Part shown: piece after piece, positions 17,511 to 25,819 of the stretch
Layout of the letters: every line of letters begins with the position of its first letter
Position numbering within the stretch: position 1 is the first letter of the stretch
Source: CAVUOA01 sp963742955
GTDB lineage: Bacteria; Bacteroidota; Ignavibacteria; Tepidaquicellales; OLB5
DNA length: 64,000 bases
Direction of reading: 5' to 3'
NCBI GenBank assembly: GCA_963742955.1
Contig: CAVUOA010000012.1
Span: forward strand, 278,214-342,213
Position numbers and translations under genes: made by a program
Notes under the pieces: model-generated
What the model was told of the DNA's origin: nothing
Database searches by the model: none
The model's input: the letters and a program-made list of their open reading frames with translations, nothing else

Positions 17511-18944
17511 TCAAACGATTTCTTTTTCTTTCATCTTCTCTGCATACTTCTCATGGAATTCTTTAAGTTTCACAACCAGCGTTTCTATTTCATCTCTCGG
17601 GGGAAGAAATGTTGTGCGGAAATGCAGAGTTCCCGGCAATTGGCCGAAGCCCGAGCCCGGAACAACGCAGATTCCCGTTTGTTCAAGCAGCGCCATGCAG
17701 TAATCGAAATCCCGTTTTGATTCGTATGCAAGTCTTTGCTCAGGCGTCATTTTTTCAACGTCTTCTGTATGCGGAAGCTCAAATTTTACAAAAGCATACA
17801 TAGCTCCGCGCGGAATTTCTGTTGTCATCCCGTCAATTTTGTTTAGCCCTTCACCGAGTATTTCTGCTTTGGTTTTTAGTTCATTTAGAATTCCGTCACG
17901 TTCTTTAGTATATGTTTCATAGCTCTCATCTACTTTTTCGGGAGGCTTTACCATAAGATAAGCAGCAATCTGACCGTCAACGTTTGCGCATAGGCTTACT
18001 GACTGCAGTTTAATAAACTGCGCCATTACATCATCGGGAATGTTTCTTATTTCCATGTAACCGCCGCGGTGCCCGCACTCGCCGATAAAACCCTTCGAAA
18101 TTGAGTGGAAGCTGAACAGAGGAACAGATTTTTCTTTGAGCTGGTGCATTACTTTGGCGAATGAATGGAATACAAGCTCTTTGTTATACACATTTTCCTG
18201 GTAAACCTCATCAGCCATAATTGAAAGATTATGTTTCTTTGCGAAGTTTATTATCATCGCAATATTTGAATATGATAACACTGCGCCGGTAGGATTACCG
18301 GGATTGATAACCGAAATGGAAACCGGGTTAGCGCCTTTTGATTTTGCTTCTTCGATGCTTTTAGTAAGGATTTCTTCGTTAAGCTGCCATGAATTATTCT
18401 CGTCAAGGAAATATCCTATTTGCGTTCCTCCGTACAGAGCTATTGTTGCGCTGTATAAAGGATATTGAGGAATCGGAATCATAAAACCGTCATTTTTGCT
18501 TTTCAGCAATGCAAGTATAACAGCCTGTACACCTTTGCTTGCGCCGTCAGTCATTATTATATGTTTCTCATCAGCAGGTATACCGTCTCGTTTGGTTATG
18601 AAGTCAGCAACCGCCTGTCTTACAAAGGGAATCCCTGCGCTTTGTGTATATGCTCCCATGCCGTCAGGCAGGTTATGAAGAATATGTTTAGCTCGTTCAG
18701 CAATATCTTTCGGATATAATTTTAAGGCATCGGTGTTTTCGAGAATTGAAGGATATTCAAGAATACTTAAGATTTGCCTGATGTATGATAATGGTTTTTG
18801 TTTTAACGCCTGTGGATTCCCGATATTGCAGTAAATTACTTTTCTTCCTTTTTTTTCAAGCTCCTGCGCTTTAATTACAATGGGACCTCTTACTGCGTAT
18901 TCGGCGTGAAGTAAATTCGGGTTTAGCTGGTTGATAGAAATCAT
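17511..18944 (-). CDS. Alanine aminotransferase-like PLP enzyme (class I/II)
   Basis: 477 aa. Fold-type I aminotransferase of the eukaryotic-type alanine transaminase group, interconverting alanine/2-oxoglutarate and pyruvate/glutamate. Signatures: YCNIGNPQALKQKPLSYIRQ at 38-57, GAYTQSAGIPFVRQAVADFI, TDGASKGVQ, INPGNPTGAVLS, ADEVYQENVY, and the Schiff-base lysine K284 within SFHSISKGFIGECGHRGGY. The C-terminal GICVVPGSGFGQLPGTLHFR motif is also typical of that group. Full length and intact. Confidence 0.85.
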   Translation of the reverse strand: MISINQLNPNLLHAEYAVRGPIVIKAQELEKKGRKVIYCNIGNPQALKQKPLSYIRQILSILEYPSILENTDALKLYPKDIAERAKHILHNLPDGMGAYTQSAGIPFVRQAVADFITKRDGIPADEKHIIMTDGASKGVQAVILALLKSKNDGFMIPIPQYPLYSATIALYGGTQIGYFLDENNSWQLNEEILTKSIEEAKSKGANPVSISVINPGNPTGAVLSYSNIAMIINFAKKHNLSIMADEVYQENVYNKELVFHSFAKVMHQLKEKSVPLFSFHSISKGFIGECGHRGGYMEIRNIPDDVMAQFIKLQSVSLCANVDGQIAAYLMVKPPEKVDESYETYTKERDGILNELKTKAEILGEGLNKIDGMTTEIPRGAMYAFVKFELPHTEDVEKMTPEQRLAYESKRDFDYCMALLEQTGICVVPGSGFGQLPGTLHFRTTFLPPRDEIETLVVKLKEFHEKYAEKMKEKEIV

Positions 18945-19466
18945 ATTTGATACAGATTTTTATGTTCCAACAAAGATAACCACTTGTAATTTCAGTTGAA
19001 ATACTAAAATAGATACCAATCATTCTGAGTATGGGCGAAAAAAATGAGCATTCTTAAAGGTGGTGTTATGCTGAACTTGTTTCAGCATCTCAAAAACAGA
19101 CCCTGAAACGAGTTCAGGGTGACATTTATGGGATAGGTGCTTACTCTTATAAACGCAACTATTCTAAAACGTATATAGAGCGTTTTTAAGGCTATATATT
19201 TATATATCCTATGGCAATGTATACCCGGATACGTAAAACGTCTATGAGGGGCATTTACGGAAGAATTAGGAGCATTGCAGAAGGGAGATGAGGAGTATCA
19301 TTGCTATCCTGCGCAAGCAGGGTCCGGTTAACCTTTGATTCGAATCTTTTGTCAACCGGGTTCCCGCCTGGAATATTTGTAGTATTCAGCGCATTGTTAA
19401 AATGAGTAAAATTTGCAGATTCTTGTTTTTCATTGATAGTAGCTGAAATATCGAGTATATTTCAAA
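18945..19466. other. 522-bp intergenic region between divergent genes
   Basis: It should hold promoters for the aminotransferase (minus) and rsmB (plus). The only clear structure is the double hairpin at 19068-19123. I see no coding frame and no RNA gene in the remainder (19124-19466). Confidence 0.5.
19068..19123. repeat. Double-hairpin intergenic repeat
   Basis: Two adjacent stem-loops: ATGCTGAA-cttg-TTTCAGCAT and ACCCTGAA-acgag-TTCAGGGT. Both contain the CTGAA/TTCAG core. Similar sequences occur as dispersed repeats in other Bacteroidota-type genomes to my knowledge. Copy number here cannot be counted from one window. Confidence 0.65.
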
Positions 19467-21158
19467 ATGGAGCAAAATAACGCCAATAATACGGATAAAA
19501 GCAAAGATACAACACATCGGGAAATTCCTTATATACCTGTTCCCGAAATAAAGACTAATATTGCAGAAAAATCTGCTTCCGGACCGCAGGATTTGGAATC
19601 TAAGACTGATACCCAAAATCTTGAAAATCAAAGAGAAAGTGAGTTTTCAGCAGCATCAGGAACTGATGAAAATCCCCGGCAGGGTGAACAAACCGAACAA
19701 ACCGAACAAACCGAACAAACCGAACAGACCGAACACTCAAAGAATGATGAAACCGGTGAACAATCCCAGGACCAGGCTCAAAACAGAAGACAAAAACCCC
19801 GGGGAGATACGATTTATTCTGATACACGTTCGCTCGCAGTGAAAATTTTAACGCGTGTCGAGCGTACAGATTCTTATCTTGATAAGCTTATTGATTACGA
19901 AATCAGAACGGAAATGCTTAACGATTACGATAAATCATTACTTAACGAAATCTGCCATGGCGTTATTAGATGGATGAGAAGGCTCGATTGGTTCTTGAAC
20001 GGATTTTACCGCGGTCAGTGGGAAAAATGCATGCCGGAAATAAAAAATACTTTGCGGGTTGCGCTGTACCAGATATTATTTCTTAACAAGATTCCCGATT
20101 ACGCTGCCGTTAATGAAGCTACAGAATTTGTTAAGCGCATCAGCACACAAAAACATGCCGATGTCGTGAATGGATTGTTAAGAACTATTATAAGAACCAA
20201 AGAAGAGCTTATATATCCAACCAGAGAAATTGATGAAGTTAAGTATCTCGGCATAATGCAGTCCCACCCAAACTGGATGGTCAAGCGCTGGATTCAGCGG
20301 TTTGGATTTGATGATGCCGAAAAGCTTGCTGAATCAAATAACAAAAGACCTATTCTTACCGTCAGAATAAACACGCTGAAAACCGGGAAAGATGAGTTTC
20401 TGCAAAAGCTGGCAGAGAAAAATATTATGTACCGTTTCTGCAGGAATGCAGAAAACTTTATTACTCTCAGGCTGATGTCTAAGATTTATCTTGATGAGGA
20501 TTTTAAAGAAGGCAAGTATGCTATCCAGGATGAAAGCGCAGGTTTGGTTTCATTATTACTTGCTCCGAAAGAAAACGATACTATACTGGATATGTGCTCC
20601 GCCCCCGGCGGGAAATCAACACACATTGCACAATTGCTTGGCAATAAAGGGCACATTGTTGCAGTTGATAAATACGAAGCAAAAATAAAAATGCTTAAAG
20701 AGAATGCTGAAAGACTTGGTGTTACAAATATTGAGTTTATTCAGGATGATGCTTCTGAATTTTCAAATGAAGCTATCACATCGATGAAGTTTGATAAAAT
20801 ACTGCTGGATGCTCCGTGTTCAGGTCTTGGAGTACTTTCAAAAAAACCCGATATAAGGTGGAAACGGGAAATTGAAGATGTTTTAAATCTAGCAAAGCTT
20901 CAGAGAAAAATGCTTGAGAATGCTTCGTCTTATCTCAAACCCGGTGGAGTCCTTGTCTACAGCACCTGCACTACGGAACCGGAAGAAAATTTGGAAGTTG
21001 TGAAAGATTTTCTTGCAGCCCATCCTGAGTTTTCAATCGATAACGCTGCAAAATATGTTAATAAAGACCTTGTGAATGAAGAGGGCTGTATAGAAACTTT
21101 TCCTCACAGGCACGGTATTGACGGTTCATTTGCAGTGAGACTGGTAAAACAATCATAA
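19467..21158 (+). CDS. rsmB: 16S rRNA (cytosine-5) methyltransferase RsmB with long N-terminal extension
   Basis: 563 aa. RsmB methylates C967 of 16S rRNA. After about 118 residues, the NusB-like RNA-binding domain begins (SLAVKILTRVERTDSYLDKL) and runs to about 260. The catalytic Rossmann domain shows LDMCSAPGGKSTHIAQLL, LLDAPCSGLGVLSKKPD and VYSTCTTEPEENLEVV, with both family cysteines. The extension is low-complexity and acidic/polar, contains five EQT repeats and has no counterpart in standard RsmB (about 430-450 aa). No alternative ATG sits near the NusB domain start, so the extension may be real. Confidence 0.88.
   Translation: MEQNNANNTDKSKDTTHREIPYIPVPEIKTNIAEKSASGPQDLESKTDTQNLENQRESEFSAASGTDENPRQGEQTEQTEQTEQTEQTEHSKNDETGEQSQDQAQNRRQKPRGDTIYSDTRSLAVKILTRVERTDSYLDKLIDYEIRTEMLNDYDKSLLNEICHGVIRWMRRLDWFLNGFYRGQWEKCMPEIKNTLRVALYQILFLNKIPDYAAVNEATEFVKRISTQKHADVVNGLLRTIIRTKEELIYPTREIDEVKYLGIMQSHPNWMVKRWIQRFGFDDAEKLAESNNKRPILTVRINTLKTGKDEFLQKLAEKNIMYRFCRNAENFITLRLMSKIYLDEDFKEGKYAIQDESAGLVSLLLAPKENDTILDMCSAPGGKSTHIAQLLGNKGHIVAVDKYEAKIKMLKENAERLGVTNIEFIQDDASEFSNEAITSMKFDKILLDAPCSGLGVLSKKPDIRWKREIEDVLNLAKLQRKMLENASSYLKPGGVLVYSTCTTEPEENLEVVKDFLAAHPEFSIDNAAKYVNKDLVNEEGCIETFPHRHGIDGSFAVRLVKQS
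19686..19730 (+). repeat. 9-bp tandem repeat within rsmB
   Basis: Five consecutive copies of GAACAAACC (the last GAACAGACC), coding for (EQT)5. Because the unit is a multiple of three, gain or loss would change length without breaking the frame. Confidence 0.9.
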
Positions 21159-21182
21159 TATTTTTAAAGTTTTATTTAAACA

Positions 21183-21587
21183 ATGTTTAAGTTATCAAAA
21201 AAAGTCGAATACGGATTAATTGCCATAAAGCACATTGCCAACCAGGGTGAAATTAACCCTATTTCCGCCAAAGAAATATCCCGTGAAAATAAAATACCAT
21301 ATGATTTACTTTCTAAGATTCTGCAAAGGCTGAAAAACGAAAAATTACTTACTTCCGTTAAAGGAATAAAAGGAGGCTATAGACTGAGCAAGCCTCCCGA
21401 TAAAATAAGCCTTTCGGCTGTATTTAATGCAATTGAAGGCTCCAATTATATACTTGATTGCGGGATGCATGAGAATCCCGAAAGCTGCTCCATATACGAC
21501 AGCTGTATTATAAGTGACCCGCTGCAAAAAGTTCAGAGAAGCATTATAAACTACTTTAATACCACAAAGTTATCGGAAATTGTATAG
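21183..21587 (+). CDS. Rrf2-family transcriptional regulator (IscR-like)
   Basis: 134 aa. The N-terminal winged helix reads LSKKVEYGLIAIKHIA, then ISAKEISRENKIPYDLLSKILQRLKN and KGIKGGYRLSKPP. Three cysteines, C93, C102 and C108, sit where IscR-type proteins bind a [2Fe-2S] cluster, but the 9/6 spacing differs from E. coli IscR (6/6). It stands directly before cysteine desulfurase, as iscR does, so it probably senses Fe-S status and controls this cluster. Confidence 0.85.
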   Translation: MFKLSKKVEYGLIAIKHIANQGEINPISAKEISRENKIPYDLLSKILQRLKNEKLLTSVKGIKGGYRLSKPPDKISLSAVFNAIEGSNYILDCGMHENPESCSIYDSCIISDPLQKVQRSIINYFNTTKLSEIV

Positions 21588-21608
21588 TAAATTTTATTGT
21601 TACTATAC
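21582..21608. promoter_or_regulatory. Candidate operator or promoter palindrome between Rrf2 regulator and cysteine desulfurase
   Basis: A perfect 9-bp inverted repeat, GTATAGTAA and TTACTATAC, with a 9-nt AT spacer. It overlaps the regulator stop codon and a TATACT (21604-21609) that could be a -10 box for the desulfurase gene at 21638. No T-run follows, which argues against a terminator. Regulator identity is inferred from position. Confidence 0.5.
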
Positions 21609-21637
21609 TTGAACAGGGTAAACCTGTAAGGAAATAA

Positions 21638-22858
21638 ATGGTAAAATTACCCATTTATCTTGATAATCATTCAACAACACCGGTTGATAACCGTGTTTTT
21701 GAAGCAATGAAGCCGTATTTTACCGAAATATTCGGTAATGCAGCAAGCAAATCCCATGAATTCGGATGGAAAGCCGGAGCTGCTGTTGAAAATGCAAGGG
21801 CTAAGATTGCTAAACTGATTTCGGCTGAACCCAAAGAGATAATTTTTACCAGCGGGGCAACAGAATCCGTTAACCTTGCTTTAAAAGGCGCTGCTGAAGC
21901 TTACATTTCAAAAGGGAAAAAAATTATTACTGCGGCGACCGAACATAAAGCTGCGCTTGATACTTGTAAATCGCTTGAACGAAAAGGTTTTGTAATTAAT
22001 TTTGTGCCTGTTGATGAATACGGGTTGATTGATGTTGATGAACTTAACAAAATGATTGATTCGGAAACAATACTTGTTTCCATAATGACGGCAAACAATG
22101 AAATCGGTACAATCCAGCCAATTGAAGAAATTGGAAAGATTTGCCATGAACATGGTGTTCTTTTTCACACAGATGCAGCACAGGCATTGGGGAAGATTAA
22201 AATCGATGTTAACAAAATGAACATTGATTTAATGAGCATAAGCGCTCATAAGCTCTACGGTCCCAAAGGAATCGGAGCATTATATATCCGGTCAAAAAAT
22301 CCCCGCGTGAAGCTTGTTCCCCAAATAGATGGCGGCGGACATGAAAGAGGATTTCGTTCGGGGACATTAAATGTTCCCGGTGTAGTAGGATTCGGAAAAG
22401 CATGTGAAATTGCGTCAGATGAAATAGCTATTGAATCTGAAAGGACACGTAAGTTCAGAGATAATCTGTACGATTGTTTGAACTCCGGTTTAGAAGGAGT
22501 TAAGCTAAACGGTCATCCTGAAAAAAGGCTTCCGGGAAATCTTAATCTAAGCTTTGAATACGCCGACGCCGATTCTCTGATGATGTCAATGAAAGAAATT
22601 GCAGTATCATCAGGCAGCGCATGCAGTTCTGCAGAAGCTGAACCATCGCATGTTTTAAAAGCAATCGGGTTAAAGAATGATTTAATAAAATCTTCAATAA
22701 GATTCGGTATCGGAAGATTTAATACTGAAGAAGAAATTGAGTATACAGTCAAAAAAGTTACCGAAAAAGTGAAGGAATTAAGAAAGCTGTCACCGGCGTA
22801 TAAAATGTCTGAAGCAGATAAAAGAAAAGAATTAAAGGAGCAAGTAAGCAGAGTTTGA
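21638..22858 (+). CDS. iscS: Cysteine desulfurase (IscS/NifS type)
   Basis: 406 aa. PLP enzyme that takes sulfur from cysteine for Fe-S assembly. It has the N-terminal YLDNHSTTPVD, the TSGATESVNLALKG loop, the Schiff-base lysine K205 in SAHKLYGPKG, GGGHERGFRSGTLN, and the persulfide cysteine C329 in SGSACSS. Full length, intact. It follows an Rrf2 regulator and precedes an outer-membrane protein and an A-type carrier. No iscU scaffold is seen in the window. Confidence 0.93.
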   Translation: MVKLPIYLDNHSTTPVDNRVFEAMKPYFTEIFGNAASKSHEFGWKAGAAVENARAKIAKLISAEPKEIIFTSGATESVNLALKGAAEAYISKGKKIITAATEHKAALDTCKSLERKGFVINFVPVDEYGLIDVDELNKMIDSETILVSIMTANNEIGTIQPIEEIGKICHEHGVLFHTDAAQALGKIKIDVNKMNIDLMSISAHKLYGPKGIGALYIRSKNPRVKLVPQIDGGGHERGFRSGTLNVPGVVGFGKACEIASDEIAIESERTRKFRDNLYDCLNSGLEGVKLNGHPEKRLPGNLNLSFEYADADSLMMSMKEIAVSSGSACSSAEAEPSHVLKAIGLKNDLIKSSIRFGIGRFNTEEEIEYTVKKVTEKVKELRKLSPAYKMSEADKRKELKEQVSRV

Positions 22859-23587
22859 AACTGTGTAAAAATATTTTTATTTTTATAGTTCTTTGTATTA
22901 GCTCCTTTTAGCATTTATTCGCAATCCAGGCTGGAAATTGATGTAAATGTAGGTTATTCTCATCCGCTGCTTGAAGCATACGGTGATAAAGTTTCACTTT
23001 CTGTAAATGAAGATTTTATTGCTGTAAACGGTAAAAGATGGGTAAATTCAGACAATCTTGGCGCTAGGGAAGGCTATAACATTCAGACTTACTTAAAATA
23101 CAGTATACTGAAAGCGGGTTACATCAAAGGGTTGTTTAATGTTGGGTATAACATGCTTTACAGTATTTACAACGGTCCTTCTGATAATTATGGTGTTAGA
23201 GTTCAGTCTTTTTCACTTGGCGCGGGACTTGAAGCTAATCCGCTGGGTAATAAAAGGTTTTTCCCTTCAGTTTTCGGATTGCTGAGGCTTAATTTTATGG
23301 GCGGCGAAACATATTATCATGCCGGGCTCGATTTCTTCAAGGTGGTTCCAAGGTACGGCTACTGTGCGGGGATTAACCTGAATTACGGGCTAACCAAAAA
23401 ATTCGGACTTTACCTCGGAGGAAGCTACAGCTATGATAATACATGGGATAAAGGCACTGATGAAACAGTTACTAATGACCCTCATGTTATTGTATTCAGG
23501 GATAAGTCAAGTCCATCAAACGGATTGAACAATGACAGGAGAGTTGCTTATTCATCGTTTTATCTCGGTATGAGATTTTACCTCTAA
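22855..23587 (+). CDS. Outer-membrane beta-barrel protein (frameshift in the signal peptide)
   Basis: A TTG at 22855 overlaps the desulfurase stop and opens a signal peptide (KLCKNIFIFIVLCISSF). A frame break in TTTT at 22906-22909 then leads into SIYSQSRLEIDVNVGYSHPLLEAYG. Removing one T restores a single frame of about 243 residues. The rest shows alternating aromatic/hydrophobic beta strands ending in SSFYLGMRFYL, the terminal aromatic typical of outer-membrane proteins. Its role in an Fe-S gene cluster is unexplained; a passenger gene is possible. Confidence 0.65.
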
Positions 23588-23631
23588 TAGTAGATAATAA
23601 AGTTTTTTAATCATAAATAAATATTACTCAT

Positions 23632-23994
23632 ATGGAAGAAACAAAAACATTAGAAAAAACAGGCGAAGAAATAGTTCTCACTCCCAAGGCAATTGGCGAG
23701 GTGAGGAAAATCAAAGAAGAAAACAGTATTCCTGAAGATTATAACCTGAGAGTAGGGGTAAAAGGCGGTGGATGTTCCGGCTTATCGTATACTCTGGGTT
23801 TTGACAGTGAGCAAAAAGAAGGCGATAATATTTTTGAAATAGATGGCGTTAAAGTATGCGTAGACTGGAAAAGCATTCTTTACCTCAAAGGCACAACAAT
23901 CGATTATTCCGACGGACTTATGGGCAAGGGATTCGTATTCAACAATCCTTTGGCAAAGAAAACCTGCGGCTGCGGAAGCTCTTTCGGTGTCTGA
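23632..23994 (+). CDS. A-type iron-sulfur carrier (IscA/ErpA/SufA, HesB family)
   Basis: 120 aa. The three conserved cysteines are present: C48 in GGGCSGLSYTLGFD, and C112 and C114 in TCGCGSSF. These bind and pass on Fe-S clusters or iron. DYSDGLMGKGFVFNNP is the usual penultimate motif. It lies 45 bp after the outer-membrane gene and shares direction with the desulfurase, so it is probably in the same unit. I do not distinguish IscA from ErpA. Confidence 0.9.
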   Translation: MEETKTLEKTGEEIVLTPKAIGEVRKIKEENSIPEDYNLRVGVKGGGCSGLSYTLGFDSEQKEGDNIFEIDGVKVCVDWKSILYLKGTTIDYSDGLMGKGFVFNNPLAKKTCGCGSSFGV

Positions 23995-24085
23995 ACACTG
24001 GCATTTTCATAAATTGATTTAAAATCAATAACCGATTTTTTAATAATAAATTATCCGGGTTCTAAACCCGTGGAGAGGATTTAAA

Positions 24086-24712
24086 ATGGCTTACGAATGG
24101 AAATTCAACCCAAGGCCTTATTCCGATGAAGAGGCTAAAACACTTTTAAAAGATGTAATCAGTCCGGAAACGTCTGACTGGCACTACAATACACACCATA
24201 AAGGTTATGTTACATTCCTGAACAATATTGAAACAGCCCTTGAATCGGTTGACAGGGCAAAAGCAAACGGAAATTATTCCGAAATAGGCGAGCTTAAAAG
24301 AAGGTTTACATGGAATCATTCCGGCGCTTTGCTGCATGACCTCTACTGGGAAGTAATGGGAGGAGACGGCGATACTTCAAAGGGACCTGACGTTATTAAA
24401 GCAATTGAAGCCAATTTCGGCTCGCTGGATAAATGGAAAGCAGATTTCAAAGCATGCGCGGTTGCTGCCAAGCTCAGCGGCTGGGGACTACTTGTATTTG
24501 ATAAGCTTTATTCAGGGAGGCTTATTAACGTTCTGGTCGATGAACACCAGTACGGAGCAATCTGGGGAGGCATTCCTTTAATTGCATGCGATGTGTTTGA
24601 ACACGCATATTATCATAAAGACGGACCCGGCAGAGCTAAGTATATAGATAATTTCATGAGTCATCTGCACTGGGGAAGAATAAACGATAGATATAAAAAA
24701 TTTGTAAAATAG
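24086..24712 (+). CDS. Fe/Mn superoxide dismutase
   Basis: 208 aa, cytoplasmic. Metal ligands by alignment in my head: H33 in DWHYNTHHKGYV, H84 in LLHDLYW, D169 and H173 in DVFEHAYYHK. The second-shell Tyr41 is also present. The sequence belongs to the variant with WNHSGALLH rather than the standard NHSxFW. Gln155 (DEHQYG) may be the active-site glutamine in the Mn-type location, so metal preference is uncertain. A GGAGAGG site precedes the ATG. Placement after Fe-S genes suits an oxidative-stress role. Confidence 0.88.
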   Translation: MAYEWKFNPRPYSDEEAKTLLKDVISPETSDWHYNTHHKGYVTFLNNIETALESVDRAKANGNYSEIGELKRRFTWNHSGALLHDLYWEVMGGDGDTSKGPDVIKAIEANFGSLDKWKADFKACAVAAKLSGWGLLVFDKLYSGRLINVLVDEHQYGAIWGGIPLIACDVFEHAYYHKDGPGRAKYIDNFMSHLHWGRINDRYKKFVK

Positions 24713-24719
24713 TAATGCA

Positions 24720-25286
24720 TTGAAAAAACTTTTCAGTTTGTATATAATTATAAGCGGATTATTATTGTTTATAGGATGCGGCGCAAAAGATGAAGTGAAA
24801 AAAGAGGTTGTTTCCGATAGCAATACTTCATTCAACTGGAAAGATAATCTGTCGGTTTTGGATATACCGGACTTCGAGCTGAAGGGTAACCTTAACGGGA
24901 AAGATGTCCGGTTTCCGTATGTTGTTTTTGAAAAATGGAGAGGTTCTAACGATAACGTACTGAATTTCTCCACGGTTAAAGCGGAACAAAATTGCGGTTA
25001 TATTGAAAACTACCAGGGGTTCCAGCTTATAAATAAAGCTAATCCAATTGAAAAAGGGGAATATGTTAAGGGAAAGTTCACAGATGATGCCAAAACATAT
25101 CAATCTTTTTTCAGGTATATTGATAAAGACGGAACCTCATTTAAATCGGATGCGAACTGGGATTGTGCTTTGAAAATAGAGAGCACATCAAGCAACACTG
25201 TAAGCGGAAAGGTTGCAATTTGCTTCAACGATGAAAAGAAAAGCTGGATTGCCGGCAGGTTTGAAGCAATTGTTTGCAACAATTAA
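24720..25286 (+). CDS. Lipoprotein of unknown function
   Basis: 188 aa from a TTG start; the nearest ATG upstream runs into a stop at once. The N-terminus KKLFSLYIIISGLLLFIGC has a lipobox (LFIG-C at about 19-20), so the protein is lipidated and membrane-anchored. The body has no recognised domain; it contains three further cysteines (NCGYIE, WDCALK, VAICFND) that could form disulfides. 8 bp after the dismutase. Confidence 0.65.
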   Translation: MKKLFSLYIIISGLLLFIGCGAKDEVKKEVVSDSNTSFNWKDNLSVLDIPDFELKGNLNGKDVRFPYVVFEKWRGSNDNVLNFSTVKAEQNCGYIENYQGFQLINKANPIEKGEYVKGKFTDDAKTYQSFFRYIDKDGTSFKSDANWDCALKIESTSSNTVSGKVAICFNDEKKSWIAGRFEAIVCNN

Positions 25287-25317
25287 TTTAATATTTCTAA
25301 ATCAATTATAAAGTGAT

Positions 25318-25800
25318 ATGATTAAAAATCATTTTAATTTACTATTTGTTGTGCTGATATCTTCATTTGTGCTTTTAAACGGGTGCGGTAAAAAAGAAAA
25401 CACATCAAGCGGTGATAAAACAGGTGATACTACGCAGGTGCAAAAGCAGGACCAGAATACAAATCCTTCGGAAAATAAAAATAACGAGCTTGGAATTAAA
25501 GAAGGTCTTCCGGCTGATTATCCAACTGATGTTCCACAGCCTGATAATTCTAAAGTCCTCGGTTCGTTAAATACCTCGGAAGGAACGGTTGTAACATTTG
25601 AATCAGATAATAAACCGAGAGATATTCTCAGCCAGTACACTGCAGCACTTGAAAAAAGCGGGTATAAAAAAGCTGATAACGAGATGATGAAAGATGAAGG
25701 CGGTATGGCAATGTGGAATAAGGATAAAAAAGAAGTCAGCATTATGCTTGCATGGGACAAAGACAAAAATAAAACTTCGGTTGTTGTAACCTATAAATAA
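25318..25800 (+). CDS. Lipoprotein of unknown function
   Basis: 160 aa. Signal peptide with lipobox LLNGC (Cys about 23), then a Lys/Gln/Asn/Ser-rich linker (about 25-60). A compact domain follows with LPADYPTDVPQPDNSKVLGS, FESDNKPRDILSQYTAALEKSGY and a terminal VVVTYK strand. The last pattern (phase of two helices and strands around KSGYKKA) recalls small periplasmic domains seen in many lipoproteins; no function is assigned. Confidence 0.65.
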   Translation: MIKNHFNLLFVVLISSFVLLNGCGKKENTSSGDKTGDTTQVQKQDQNTNPSENKNNELGIKEGLPADYPTDVPQPDNSKVLGSLNTSEGTVVTFESDNKPRDILSQYTAALEKSGYKKADNEMMKDEGGMAMWNKDKKEVSIMLAWDKDKNKTSVVVTYK

Positions 25801-25819
25801 TTTAACTTAATAGGTAATT

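Noticed and set aside
19300..19385. Possible tRNA (TTCGAAT resembling a T-loop near 19339)
   Set aside because: The five bases on either side of the loop do not pair, and no acceptor or anticodon arm can be built.
19600..19827. Minus-strand frame opposite rsmB with SVRFVRFVRF repeats
   Set aside because: It is the antisense of the EQT repeat tract and has no ribosome site or homology; a shadow frame.
24086..24712. Superoxide dismutase lacking the first metal histidine
   Set aside because: At first the EPH-type His seemed replaced by Val24, but the true ligand is the His in the HH segment, kept here as H33. All four ligands are present.
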